DNA of 42,585 nt from the NCBI GenBank assembly GCA_029264955.1, contig JARHYC010000004.1:1-42585 (forward strand). The letters are read 5' to 3'. The first letter of the stretch is position 1. Every line of letters starts with the position of its first letter. Shown here in pieces: positions 16,212 through 26,987 of this stretch. The notes beneath the pieces are model-generated. The model made no database searches, was not told where the DNA came from, and saw only the letters and a list, made by a program, of their open reading frames with translations. The position numbers and the translations under genes were made by a program. Source of the stretch: Faecalibacterium sp. Its GTDB lineage: Bacteria > Bacillota > Clostridia > Oscillospirales > Ruminococcaceae.

Positions 16212-17104
16212 CACTGAATGGTGCAAAGATCCTGTATGTGATTCATAATGTGCCGATTTTGGGTGAGTTTAAAATTACCCAAACGCTGGTCGTTACCTGG
16301 ATCGTTATGGGTATCACCGCTGTTTTGGCCTGGTGGCTGGGACACAACCTGAAAGTGGACCATATCTCAAAGCGGCAGGCTGCCGCAGAATTGATCGTCA
16401 GCAAGCTGAACGATTTTGTGCATGGTAACATGGGCCTGAAATTTGACCGATATATCCCACTGATAGGTGCGATTTTTTCGTTGAGCGTTATCTGTAACCT
16501 GATCAGTGTATTCGGTATTTGGAGCCCTACGGCAGATTTGAACACCGAGCTGGCATGGGCTGTGGTGGTATTCATTTTGATTACCTACCACAAAATCACA
16601 GCCGGTGGTATGCTCAACTACCTGAAGGGTTTCCTGGAGCCATTATTTATTTTGGCACCTATCAATGTGATGAGCGAATGCTTTACTCCTGTTAGTATGT
16701 CGTTCCGTCACTTCGGTAATATCTTGTCCGGTACGGTTATCTCCACCCTGATTTATGCAGCCCTGACCGCAGCAACCGGCGCGCTGTTTGGCGCACTGGG
16801 GTCCAACCTGGCTTTGGCAGCAGCGTTTATTCTGGTGGGCGCACTGCTGGCAGCACGCGGCTTTAAGAAGCGCAAGATGGCCTTTAAGATTGCAGGCGGT
16901 GCGGTATCGGCGATGGGCGTTTTGTCTGCGCTGAGCCAGTTGCCGGGTATTGGCGGATGGATTACGGCAATCCCTTGGTTGGATATCGGTGTACCTGCAA
17001 TTACCGGTCTGTACTTTGACTGGTTTGGCGGCTGCATCCAGGCATTCATTTTCTGTACCCTGACAACCTTGTTCATTAAGCAAGCTGCCGGCGATGACGC
17101 ATAA
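16202..17104 (+). CDS. atpB: F1Fo ATP synthase subunit a
   Basis: The stator half-channel subunit that exchanges ions with the c ring. The essential Arg is R169 in SMSFRHFGN (E. coli R210) and the conserved Gln is Q280 in GCIQAFIF. At 300 residues it is longer than typical bacterial forms of 220-270. The extra material, residues ~195-258, lies between the Arg helix and the last helix and contains a hydrophobic segment, a basic FKKRKMAFK loop and a second hydrophobic segment. The start has a near-perfect AAAGGAGGTGA site. See the finding on this insertion. Confidence 0.95.
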   Translation: MEVTLNGAKILYVIHNVPILGEFKITQTLVVTWIVMGITAVLAWWLGHNLKVDHISKRQAAAELIVSKLNDFVHGNMGLKFDRYIPLIGAIFSLSVICNLISVFGIWSPTADLNTELAWAVVVFILITYHKITAGGMLNYLKGFLEPLFILAPINVMSECFTPVSMSFRHFGNILSGTVISTLIYAALTAATGALFGALGSNLALAAAFILVGALLAARGFKKRKMAFKIAGGAVSAMGVLSALSQLPGIGGWITAIPWLDIGVPAITGLYFDWFGGCIQAFIFCTLTTLFIKQAAGDDA

Positions 17105-17129
17105 GGCATCGGCTGGTTCAAAAACATGA

Positions 17130-17435
<306 letters not shown>

Positions 17436-17476
17436 TTTGCTCCTGATAAATAACGAAAGACAGGAGGGAAATACAC

Positions 17477-17983
17477 ATGGGTTTGTATGAGGCGTTGATC
17501 ACAGTTGATCCGGGCGTATTTATTGCTCAGATCTGTAACCTGATGATTCAGCTCTTTATCCTGAAGAAATTCCTGTTGGAGCCTGTAAAGAAAGTTTTGG
17601 ATGAGCGCAAGGCAATGGCGGATGCACAAATCGCCGAGGCCGAAAAGGCAAATCAGGACGCACAGGCTATGAAGGCAGAATATGAGCAGAGTCTGGCCAG
17701 CGCAAAAGCTGAGGCAAACGGTATCGTTGCTGCTGCCCAGAAGACCGCTGCTGCACGCAGCGAGGCGATCGTGGGCGAAGCACGCACCGCAGCAGCTCAG
17801 CTGAAGGAAAAGGCACAGCAAGACATCGCGCTGGAAAAGAAAAAAGCGATCAATGAGGTTAAGGACGAAATCGGCACCATGGCTATGGATATTGCAACCA
17901 AGGTTGTGGAGCGTGAGATCGACCAGAAGGACCATCAGGCTCTGATCGATGAATTCATCAAGAACGTGGGTGAAGCATCATGA
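17477..17983 (+). CDS. atpF: F1Fo ATP synthase subunit b
   Basis: 168 residues: one N-terminal membrane helix (~12-32) and a long Ala/Lys/Glu-rich coiled coil that forms the peripheral stalk linking subunit a to delta and alpha. The length is normal. An AGGAGGG ribosome site lies upstream. Its stop overlaps the atpH start as ATGA, coupling b and delta synthesis. Confidence 0.95.
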   Translation: MGLYEALITVDPGVFIAQICNLMIQLFILKKFLLEPVKKVLDERKAMADAQIAEAEKANQDAQAMKAEYEQSLASAKAEANGIVAAAQKTAAARSEAIVGEARTAAAQLKEKAQQDIALEKKKAINEVKDEIGTMAMDIATKVVEREIDQKDHQALIDEFIKNVGEAS

Positions 17984-18519
17984 CCGAAACGGCCAAGCGA
18001 TATGGCGGAAGTCTGTATGACTTAGCCGCCGAGGAGGATCTGGAGCAGAGCATTCTGGAAGATGTGGAGGGCTGCGCCAAAATCATGGCGGAAAACCCGG
18101 ATTATCTACATCTGCTCAGTATGCCGAATCTGCCCAAAAAGGAGCGCTGTGGCTTAATTGACCAAGCGTTTTCCGGTCAGGTCCACCCTTATGTGGTCAA
18201 TTTTATGAAAATCCTGTGCGAAAACGGCACCCTGCGTGAGCTGCGTGGCTGCGCACAGGAATATCGGCTGCGCTATAATCAGGCACACGGTATTCTGGAA
18301 GCAACCGCTGTTTCTGCGATTGAAATGACAGAGGAAAACCGTGCAAAGCTGGAAGCGAAGCTGTGTGCGCTGACAGGCAAGACCGTTCAGCTCAGGACGA
18401 AGGTAGATCCCAGCGTGCTGGGTGGTATTCGTTTGGATATGGACGGCACCCGCATGGACGGCACGGTCCAGACCCGTCTGGATACCCTGCGCCGCAATAT
18501 TTCCAACGCGGTATTGTAA
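17980..18519 (+). CDS. atpH: F1Fo ATP synthase subunit delta
   Basis: 179 residues. The N-terminal helical bundle starts TAKRYGGSLYDLA, and the C-terminal part has the conserved DPSVLGGIRL segment followed by LDGT-like residues and a terminal helix. It connects the b stalk to the top of the alpha3beta3 hexamer. It overlaps atpF by four bases. Length and motifs are typical. Confidence 0.95.
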   Translation: MTETAKRYGGSLYDLAAEEDLEQSILEDVEGCAKIMAENPDYLHLLSMPNLPKKERCGLIDQAFSGQVHPYVVNFMKILCENGTLRELRGCAQEYRLRYNQAHGILEATAVSAIEMTEENRAKLEAKLCALTGKTVQLRTKVDPSVLGGIRLDMDGTRMDGTVQTRLDTLRRNISNAVL

Positions 18520-18567
18520 CAGAAAGTAAAATCAAAATCTTTAGAATTGAGTGGTGAAAACACAAAG

Positions 18568-20088
18568 ATGCAACTGAAACCTGAAGAGATCTCCAAGATC
18601 ATCCGTGCGCAGATCAAGCACTACGGCAACGCTATCGAGCAGAACGAAACGGGTTCGGTCATTCTGGTGGGTGACGGCATTGCACGAGCCAGTGGTCTGG
18701 ATAAGTGCATGGCTGGCGAGCTGGTTCAGTTTGAGAACGGCGAGTACGGCATGGCACAGAACCTGGAGGAAAACTCCGTTTCTATCGTTCTGCTGGGTAC
18801 CGATGAAGGTATCAAGGAAGGCAGTATTGTAAAGCGCACCGGCAAGGTCGTTTCCGTCCCCGTAGGCGAAAATATGATTGGCCGTGTTGTGAACGCACTG
18901 GGGCAGCCCATTGACGGTAAGGGCCCCATTGAAACCAGTGAGTTCCGCCCCATCGAGACTAAGGCCCCCGGCATCATTGAGCGCCAGCCGGTCAAGCAGC
19001 CTTTGCAGACCGGTATCAAGGCTATCGACTCGATGATCCCTATTGGACGTGGTCAGCGTGAGCTGATTATCGGTGACCGCCAGACTGGTAAGACGGTTAT
19101 CGCAACCGATACCATTTTGAACCAAAAGGGCAAAGACGTCATCTGTATTTACGTTGCAATCGGTCAGAAGCGTTCAACCGTTGCAAACTTGGTGCAGACG
19201 CTGGAAGCAGGCGGCGCAATGGATTACACCATTGTTGTTTCCGCAACGGCATCCGAAATGGCACCTTTGCAGTATATTGCTCCCTACGCAGGCTGCGCTA
19301 TGGGCGAATACTTTATGCACAAGGGCAAGCATGTGCTGGTAGTCTACGATGACCTGTCCAAGCACGCTGTGGCTTACCGTGCACTGTCCCTGCTGATTCG
19401 TCGTCCCCCGGGACGTGAAGCATACCCCGGCGACGTTTTCTACCTGCACTCCCGTTTGCTGGAGCGTGCAGCAAAGCTGAGTGACGAGCTGGGCGGCGGC
19501 AGCCTGACGGCTCTGCCCATCATTGAAACACAGGCGGGTGACGTTTCGGCATATATCCCCACCAATGTTATTTCCATTACCGACGGCCAGATCTTCCTGG
19601 AAACCGAGCTGTTCCACAGCGGCATCATGCCGGCGGTGAACCCGGGTATTTCTGTTTCCCGTGTTGGTGGCAACGCACAGATCAAGGCTATGAAGAAGGT
19701 TTCCGGTACCTTGAAGCTGATCTACTCCCAGTACCGTGAGCTGCAGGGCTTTGCCCAGTTCGGCTCTGACCTGGACGCAGATACCAAGGCACGTCTGGCA
19801 CAGGGTGAGCGCATTGTCGAGGTGCTGAAGCAGAACCGCAGTGAGCCTGTCCCCGTCGAAAAGCAAGTTGCAATCCTGTATGCTACCATTAACGGCTATC
19901 TGAAGGACGTTAAGGTTCCTGATATCCGTGAGTATGAGCAGGGGCTGTACGAAACAGCAGACAATAATGCTGCTCTGGCAGAGGTCATGCAGATTATCCG
20001 TGAAACGGGTAAGCTGGAAGCCGAGACCGAAGAAAAACTGAAAGCCGCGCTGGCAGAATATACCAAGAACTTCTGCAACACGCACTAA
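18568..20088 (+). CDS. atpA: F1Fo ATP synthase subunit alpha
   Basis: 506 residues from the ATG at 18568 ([12 protein letters not shown]), which matches the family N-terminus; an in-frame TTG at 18547 is less likely. The non-catalytic nucleotide site has the P-loop GDRQTGKT at 169-176. The conserved [11 protein letters not shown] and [24 protein letters not shown] (split here as [11 protein letters not shown] and [10 protein letters not shown]) regions are present. A GGTGA site precedes the start. Full length, no anomalies seen. Confidence 0.97.
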   Translation: MQLKPEEISKIIRAQIKHYGNAIEQNETGSVILVGDGIARASGLDKCMAGELVQFENGEYGMAQNLEENSVSIVLLGTDEGIKEGSIVKRTGKVVSVPVGENMIGRVVNALGQPIDGKGPIETSEFRPIETKAPGIIERQPVKQPLQTGIKAIDSMIPIGRGQRELIIGDRQTGKTVIATDTILNQKGKDVICIYVAIGQKRSTVANLVQTLEAGGAMDYTIVVSATASEMAPLQYIAPYAGCAMGEYFMHKGKHVLVVYDDLSKHAVAYRALSLLIRRPPGREAYPGDVFYLHSRLLERAAKLSDELGGGSLTALPIIETQAGDVSAYIPTNVISITDGQIFLETELFHSGIMPAVNPGISVSRVGGNAQIKAMKKVSGTLKLIYSQYRELQGFAQFGSDLDADTKARLAQGERIVEVLKQNRSEPVPVEKQVAILYATINGYLKDVKVPDIREYEQGLYETADNNAALAEVMQIIRETGKLEAETEEKLKAALAEYTKNFCNTH

Positions 20089-20100
20089 GGAGGAACGAGC

Positions 20101-20964
20101 ATGGCAGCAGGGTCCATGAAGGATATCAAGCTGCGGATCAAGAGTGTCCAAAGCACCATGCAGATCACCAAAGCCATGGAGCTGGTGGCTTCCTCCAAGA
20201 TGCGCCGCGCCAAACAGCGCATGGAAAACAGCCGCCCGTATTTTATGGCGCTGCATCAGACTTTGACCGATATTGCCGCTTCTAACCGGGATTTTTCAAG
20301 CCCCTATATGAAGCAGCGCGAGGTCAAGAATACCTGCTATGTTGTCATCGCAGGTGACCGCGGTCTGGCAGGCGGCTATAACTCCAACGTGTTCAAGATG
20401 GTGCAGGCACACACAGAAGGCAAGAACTATTGTGTGCTGCCGGTAGGCAAAAAGGCACTGGAGCTGTACCAGCATAAAGGCGTTTCGGTGGTCAGTACAG
20501 CATTCGGCGAAGCTGCCGATGTTTCCGTAAGCGATTGTTTTGAAATGGCTCGCATTTTGAGCGAACAATATCTCGCCGGCACATTCGACGAGATCTATGT
20601 GGTATATACCAACTTCGTTTCTATGCTGAGCCAGAATGCGGCAGTGCTCAAGCTGCTGCCCTTTGCTGCCCGGGATGAGCTGGGGCGGGATGCGGTTGCA
20701 ACACGCAACCACTCCCTGATCCTGTATGAGCCGGACAGCGAGACTGTTTTCAATGAGATTATCCCCGAATATCTTTCGGGTATTATCTACGGTGCATTGT
20801 GTGAATCGGTTGCCAGCGAACTGGCAGCACGCCGTACGGCGATGGATTCCGCAACCAAGAATGCAAACCAGATGATTGATAATCTGAATCTGTATTATAA
20901 CCGTGCTCGTCAGGCTGCCATCACGCAGGAAATTTCCGAAATCGTGGCAGGCGCCGAGCAGTAA
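20101..20964 (+). CDS. atpG: F1Fo ATP synthase subunit gamma
   Basis: 287 residues. The central rotor shaft: the N-terminal helix contains KSVQSTMQITKAMELVA and the C-terminal helix contains ASELAARRTAMDSATKNA, the two strands of the coiled coil. The Rossmann-like middle has VIAGDRGLAGGYNSN. It starts 12 bases after atpA with an AAGGAGG site. Normal length and motifs. Confidence 0.97.
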   Translation: MAAGSMKDIKLRIKSVQSTMQITKAMELVASSKMRRAKQRMENSRPYFMALHQTLTDIAASNRDFSSPYMKQREVKNTCYVVIAGDRGLAGGYNSNVFKMVQAHTEGKNYCVLPVGKKALELYQHKGVSVVSTAFGEAADVSVSDCFEMARILSEQYLAGTFDEIYVVYTNFVSMLSQNAAVLKLLPFAARDELGRDAVATRNHSLILYEPDSETVFNEIIPEYLSGIIYGALCESVASELAARRTAMDSATKNANQMIDNLNLYYNRARQAAITQEISEIVAGAEQ

Positions 20965-20986
20965 CACAAAACAAAAAGGAGTGTAG

Positions 20987-22396
<1,410 letters not shown>

Positions 22397-22399
22397 GCA

Positions 22400-22801
22400 A
22401 TGGAACGCTTCCCGCTTGAAATCGTGACGCCGGACGGTCTGATCTATGAAGGCGAAGCAGAGCGGCTTTGCTGCCGTACCATTGAGGGTGATGTGGCAAT
22501 TATGGCACATCACTGCGATTACTGCACTGCGGTTGGTATGGGTCAAGCCCATGTGATTGCGGATGGCAATACGCGCTATGCGGCTTGCATGGGTGGTATG
22601 CTGAGCGTACTGGGCGGTCAGGTTCGTCTGCTGGCTACCACTTGGGAGTGGGCAGATGAGATCGACAAGGCACGCGCAGAGGCATCCAAGGCACGCGCTG
22701 AAAAGCTGCTGGCGAACCAGAAAGCGCTGGATAATCGTGAACTGGAGCTGGCGCAGGCTCGTCTGAAGCGTGCTTTGGTGCGTACCAGCGTAGCAAAGTA
22801 A
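22400..22801 (+). CDS. atpC: F1Fo ATP synthase subunit epsilon
   Basis: 133 residues: N-terminal beta-sandwich (FPLEIVTPDGLIYEGEAERL) and C-terminal helical hairpin rich in Ala, Arg, Lys and Glu. It binds gamma at the rotor foot and may inhibit ATP hydrolysis. It begins three bases after the atpD stop, using AAAGGAG inside atpD as ribosome site. Last gene of the operon, followed by a terminator. Confidence 0.95.
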   Translation: MERFPLEIVTPDGLIYEGEAERLCCRTIEGDVAIMAHHCDYCTAVGMGQAHVIADGNTRYAACMGGMLSVLGGQVRLLATTWEWADEIDKARAEASKARAEKLLANQKALDNRELELAQARLKRALVRTSVAK

Positions 22802-22822
22802 GATTCCGGCATCCGAATAATA

Positions 22823-22861
22823 AAAAAACGCCAAGATGTTTTTCATCTTGGCGCTTTTTTA
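22823..22861 (+). terminator. Terminator of the atp operon
   Basis: CGCCAAGATG, five-base loop, CATCTTGGCG, then a T-run; flanking A's also allow use from the opposite strand by the AAA ATPase gene. Confidence 0.92.
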
Positions 22862-22886
22862 TTTTATTGAAAATGAGATAGGCGGA

Positions 22887-24446
22887 TTACTGGTTGCGCA
22901 GTTCGTCTGATGCCAGTTCGGATTGCAGCGCAGCCCGGCGGCTGTCTAGCAGAAGCGTGCGATTATAGGCGAAGTAACGGTCACAGCCGTTTTCGTTGAT
23001 ATACTGCTGTGCCAGAGGGGACAAGGTCAGCTCAGTGACAAATACGACCATTTCCTGCCCGGTGCCGAAAGCCTGCTCCATGAAGTCAAAGGCGTATTCC
23101 AGTGCGGCACCTGCCAAATCTTCGCTGTGGGTGCGTGCGTCAGCCAGCGGACGGAATGCATTTTTCAGCAAAGGTAGTGCAGCTTCGCCATTGTCTGGAT
23201 TTGCTTGTTCCAGTATACGTACCCAGTCAGCTAGAATTTCGGTCAGGCGACGGCTGGTAGCGGCGGCCTCCTTGCTCAGCAGACCAGCAGAGAGCTTCAG
23301 GTCGTAGTCAGCTTTCTGTTCGGCAACCATTTCACGCAGCAGCTGTACCGGGATACCTGTGCTTTGCCGGTCTGCATCAGATAGCTCCAACGTAGTGGGG
23401 GTGCTTTCCAAACGGGCATGATATGCCTTAATGAAATCAAATGCTGCATCCGCCAAAGCACCGGCAGCATCGCTCTTTTGAAATTTACCAGTCAGGCCGG
23501 ATAAAAGCAGGCTGACCAGTGCCAAACGCTCGTCAAACGGCGCACGCATCAGGCGGGCGAATACCGTAGAAGGCGCTTTTCCGTCCAGAATTTCTTCCAC
23601 ACCGTAGTCGTCCTGATATTTCTGATACAAGTCCAGATAAGCAGAAAATTCTTCGGCAATATGGCTGTGCTGCAAGTACTGATGCACAACCTCCTCGTCA
23701 GCAGAAATACCCAACTTCTGATAAGTGTACAAAAGCTCGGACAAATCTTCCCAGCCACGGGTTGTAACAAATTGGGTGCCGTCAACATCTGCCTGAATCT
23801 GGTAGAAGTGGTCGGGGTGCAGTTCCAGATACGACAAAATGGCGGGGTGCAGGCGTGCGGCACGGGCATAAGCCTTGAATGCCGGGTAGTCTGGTTCAAT
23901 GTCCATACGTTTCACACGGTCCAGTGTGACTACGTCGAAATCACGAACGCTCTTGTTGTATTCAGGCGGATTGCCTGCGGCAGCAATGACCCAGCCGGAA
24001 GGTACACTCTGATTGCCAAAGCGCTTTGCCTGCAGGAATTGCAGCATGGTGGGCGCCAATGTTTCGGAAACGCAGTTGATTTCGTCAATAAACAAAATGC
24101 CCTCATGCAGACCGGTGCGCTCCATAGTTTCGTATACACTGGCGATGATTTCGCTCATGGTGTATTCGGTGACAGAGAAATCCTTACCACCGTAGGCGCG
24201 TTGGCGAATAAAAGGCAGACCTACAGCACTCTGTCGAGTATGATGAGTGATGGTGTAGGAAACCAACGCAACACCGCATTCCCGTGCGACCTGCTCCATA
24301 ATCTGCGTTTTACCGATACCCGGAGGGCCCATCAGCAGGATAGGACGCTGACGCAAGGCGGGAATGGTATATTCTCCTTGCTCGTCCTTAGTGAGATAAG
24401 CACGGACGGTGTTGGTGATTTCTTGTTTAGCACGTTGGATATTCAT
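22887..24446 (-). CDS. MoxR-type AAA+ ATPase
   Basis: 519 residues. The AAA+ core occupies ~1-260 with Walker A GPPGIGKT (40-47), Walker B ILFIDE (117-122) and the sensor-1 segment VIAAAGNPPEYN, typical of the MoxR branch. A long helical C-terminal region of unknown fold follows. MoxR ATPases usually work with a VWA-domain partner (RavA-ViaA, NorQ-NorD, CbbQ-CbbO, BchI-BchD) to remodel or load cofactors into target proteins. Here the VWA-like partner is encoded 29 bases upstream in the same operon, preceded by a leucine-rich protein. A GAGGT ribosome site is present. The client is unknown. Confidence 0.88.
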   Translation of the reverse strand: MNIQRAKQEITNTVRAYLTKDEQGEYTIPALRQRPILLMGPPGIGKTQIMEQVARECGVALVSYTITHHTRQSAVGLPFIRQRAYGGKDFSVTEYTMSEIIASVYETMERTGLHEGILFIDEINCVSETLAPTMLQFLQAKRFGNQSVPSGWVIAAAGNPPEYNKSVRDFDVVTLDRVKRMDIEPDYPAFKAYARAARLHPAILSYLELHPDHFYQIQADVDGTQFVTTRGWEDLSELLYTYQKLGISADEEVVHQYLQHSHIAEEFSAYLDLYQKYQDDYGVEEILDGKAPSTVFARLMRAPFDERLALVSLLLSGLTGKFQKSDAAGALADAAFDFIKAYHARLESTPTTLELSDADRQSTGIPVQLLREMVAEQKADYDLKLSAGLLSKEAAATSRRLTEILADWVRILEQANPDNGEAALPLLKNAFRPLADARTHSEDLAGAALEYAFDFMEQAFGTGQEMVVFVTELTLSPLAQQYINENGCDRYFAYNRTLLLDSRRAALQSELASDELRNQ

Positions 24447-24475
24447 ATCGTTGACCTCGTATTGAGTGAAAAAAA

Positions 24476-25879
24476 TCAGGTGTTGTTCAAATCCCGCAGC
24501 GGATCAAAATCTTCGTCATCCTGTGAGGGATCAAAAGGTGCAGCGGGTTTTTGGATGGACAGAAAAGCATCCTCGTCCAAAACCAGCTTCATAGCCCAAG
24601 GCGGTACGGCGGAATCGTCAAAGCGATCCCCTAAAAACAGAAAAGCGGTGTCATACGGAGGACGCTTTTCCGGGAATTTGCCCAGACCGTCGGTAAAGTA
24701 TAAAAGTCCCTTCAGGTTCTGGAACTGCTTTTCTTCGCATAGACGATTTACATAGCGGAACGCGGGGCGAAAATCCGTACCGCCACCGCCCCGCAAGGTG
24801 AAATGCTCCATTGCCTGACGCAGTTCAGCTTCATTGGTGATCTTTTCATCTTTCTGGACTTTATCATCTGCCTGAATCAGACGCAGGTGCATTCGAAGGA
24901 AAAAGTTTTCTCGCTGTTTCAAAAGCGCATAGGTTTCTGCCAGAAAGTTCTGCACCAGTGCACCGCTGGTGGAATAGCTGGTATCCACCACCAAAGCAAG
25001 CTCCGCTACCTTGTAGGATTCACGGGTTTCCTGCGGTTCAATCAGTGGCAGATTGCCGTAAACCGAAAGCCCGTAGGTGTAAAAGTTCAAATCAAAGCTA
25101 TCCGGGTCCAGATGGGGCTCTTCTCGCAGAACGCAGAATTTGCGTAGAAAATCTCGATAGCTGCGCCGAGTACGGTTGGCGGTTTGCAGCTGGGTTTGCA
25201 GTGCGTCACCGTCTTTACCGGCTTCTTTGCTGCGGGCTTCCATTTCGGTCTGCATACGCTTACCGATTTTCTGCCAGGTGCTTTGTGCCTGAATGGAAGC
25301 AGCAGAGTTTTCCTGCCCATCTTTGGGCCAAAGGCGATGGTCGTCCGTGTGGAATTCCCGGTACAGCTGTCGCTGTACACCTACCGTCTGGCGTACTAGC
25401 CAGCGATAGGTGGGGGCCGCAGCAACCACAGATTCCTCTTTGACAATATCCGCATAGGCATGACTGCGTACATAGGTCAGTGGGCGGGTCAAGGCGGGTT
25501 TGTTCAGATTGTCAATCACGTTTTCTACGGCAATGTCACAGGCCAGCCCCCATAGCTCTGGGTCGCGCCCTTGACACATCCACAAATGACGGAATACACA
25601 GTGCATTACACTGTGCAGCATCAAACGACACAAATAGCGGGGATTTTGGCGGAACAAATCCAAAACATGGCTTGGCTCAAAATACAGATGAAGGCCGTCG
25701 GTTGCCATTTGCCGACAGGTGGGATCCGGGGTTTCTGCCAGAGCAGATAGGGCGCTGTCCAGAAAGCGCAGCTGTAAATACAAATCGCTGCGTGTAATGG
25801 AAAGTGCTTCGCTTGCCATGCGGGCTTGCCATTGCTCGTGCGTTTCTTCACGGTGAGAAGTAAAACCGATTTCAGGCAC
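24476..25879 (-). CDS. VWA-like domain protein with degenerate metallopeptidase N-domain (DUF2201 type)
   Basis: 467 residues from the GTG at 25879, which lies 7 bases after AAAGGAGG; an in-frame TTG at 25897 would overlap that site. The N-terminal half resembles the DUF2201 metallopeptidase-like domain, with H89-S-x-x-H93 and H98 (LMLHSVMHCVFRH); the catalytic Glu of HExxH is Ser, so protease activity is doubtful. The C-terminal half (~292-430) is VWA-like with a MIDAS-type DTSYS (299-303), GGGGTDF with T368/D369, and YFTDG (D397). It probably forms a metal-dependent complex with the AAA ATPase encoded downstream. Confidence 0.85.
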   Translation of the reverse strand: MPEIGFTSHREETHEQWQARMASEALSITRSDLYLQLRFLDSALSALAETPDPTCRQMATDGLHLYFEPSHVLDLFRQNPRYLCRLMLHSVMHCVFRHLWMCQGRDPELWGLACDIAVENVIDNLNKPALTRPLTYVRSHAYADIVKEESVVAAAPTYRWLVRQTVGVQRQLYREFHTDDHRLWPKDGQENSAASIQAQSTWQKIGKRMQTEMEARSKEAGKDGDALQTQLQTANRTRRSYRDFLRKFCVLREEPHLDPDSFDLNFYTYGLSVYGNLPLIEPQETRESYKVAELALVVDTSYSTSGALVQNFLAETYALLKQRENFFLRMHLRLIQADDKVQKDEKITNEAELRQAMEHFTLRGGGGTDFRPAFRYVNRLCEEKQFQNLKGLLYFTDGLGKFPEKRPPYDTAFLFLGDRFDDSAVPPWAMKLVLDEDAFLSIQKPAAPFDPSQDDEDFDPLRDLNNT

Positions 25880-25906
25880 GGTCACACCTCCTTTCAAAAG
25901 GTAAGG

Positions 25907-26908
25907 TTAAAAATCAAAATCGTAGCGGGTTTCTTTTTTGGCAGCCTTTTGCGGCTGCTTTTTTGCCAGAGCATCCGATAGCAGGGCGGCGAAAAAAGCG
26001 TTTTCTGCCTTGCGTGCCTGATCAGATGCTGTGAGCAAATCGGCTTCGTCCATTAAATCCAGATTTAGTAGGTCGGACAGCGCTGTAGAATCCTGACGCT
26101 TCAGTAGTTCTTTTGTGCAGACAGAAAGATTCTGTTTCAGATAAGCACAGTATGCGTCACGGGCAGCATGGCTAAGCGCAAAAGGCCAGCGCAAGCGGTC
26201 CAGCGCCAGCTGGGTCATAATGCGTGCCGGATTAGATGCGCAGCTTTGCGCAAGAATGGCATCATAGCTGTCCCATTCCGGGATTTGATGGTTGAAGCAT
26301 TGGCGGTAATGAAATCCTTGTCCTTCATAACAATGCAGCAGAATGTGGGCAGGGGATTCTTCTACCGCCAGCCAGTATTCCGGATAAGTAGCAGCGGCTA
26401 GGATGGTATTTTCTGGTTGAAATAATACCCGTACATCCGTCTGGATATTGTTGAGAATTTCAAACAGGCCACAAGGGGCATCTGGTTTGGCCCGAACGAT
26501 GATTTGGCTGAGCGCGAAGGTGTTCAGAAAGACATCACTGCCCACATGGTGAATGTTACAGCCAATCTGCATTTCTGTCAAACTGCGGCAATTATAAAAG
26601 GCACAGCTGCCAAGTTCCGATAGGCAATCCGGCAAGTGGATCGTGTGTAGAAAGTTGCCGCTGATTCGATTATCGCAGACGGGTGCGCCAGGAATGACAC
26701 AATGATGAACAGCGGTTTCAGGCGGGAGAATAGACGTGCGTTGTTCTGGCGCAAAACAGTAATCACCCAATGAAACCAGAGGAAGACCGTCTACTGTTTC
26801 CGGTAGAATCAGACTGGGGGAATCACCAAAAACGCGAATGAGCTTTGCACCGCCTGGGCAGGGGACATAATCCAGTTTAAGCCCCGGAGTAGGGGAAGAT
26901 TTGCACAT
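25907..26908 (-). CDS. Cytoplasmic leucine-rich repeat protein (BspA-like)
   Basis: 333 residues with no signal peptide. Residues ~15-150 carry BspA/LRR_5-type repeats (for example LILPETVDGLPLVSLGDYCF and LPDCLSELGSCAFYNCRSL). Residues ~160-310 are helical with many Cys and Ala residues and no motif I recognise, ending in a Lys-rich tail. It is the first gene of a three-gene unit with the VWA-like and MoxR ATPase genes (27- and 29-base gaps), so it may be a client adaptor or regulator of that pair. An AAAGGAG ribosome site is present. Function is inferred from context only. Confidence 0.78.
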   Translation of the reverse strand: MCKSSPTPGLKLDYVPCPGGAKLIRVFGDSPSLILPETVDGLPLVSLGDYCFAPEQRTSILPPETAVHHCVIPGAPVCDNRISGNFLHTIHLPDCLSELGSCAFYNCRSLTEMQIGCNIHHVGSDVFLNTFALSQIIVRAKPDAPCGLFEILNNIQTDVRVLFQPENTILAAATYPEYWLAVEESPAHILLHCYEGQGFHYRQCFNHQIPEWDSYDAILAQSCASNPARIMTQLALDRLRWPFALSHAARDAYCAYLKQNLSVCTKELLKRQDSTALSDLLNLDLMDEADLLTASDQARKAENAFFAALLSDALAKKQPQKAAKKETRYDFDF

Positions 26909-26925
26909 AAAGGGGCTCCTTTCTA

Positions 26926-26961
26926 TTAAAAAAAGCGGACAGCCATGCAGCCGCCCGCTTT
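26926..26961 (-). terminator. Terminator between the FMN-binding gene and the LRR-VWA-AAA unit
   Basis: On the minus strand AAAGCGGGCGGC pairs with GCTGTCCGCTTT (two G-U pairs) around a short loop, followed by seven T's. The LRR start codon is only 20 bases past the U-run, leaving no room for a promoter between them. Confidence 0.8.
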
Positions 26962-26987
26962 ACACATTTGGTTCAGGACCGCTGCAA

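Noticed and set aside
19174-20256. 360-codon frame antisense to atpA
   Set aside because: Codon-bias shadow, no start signals.
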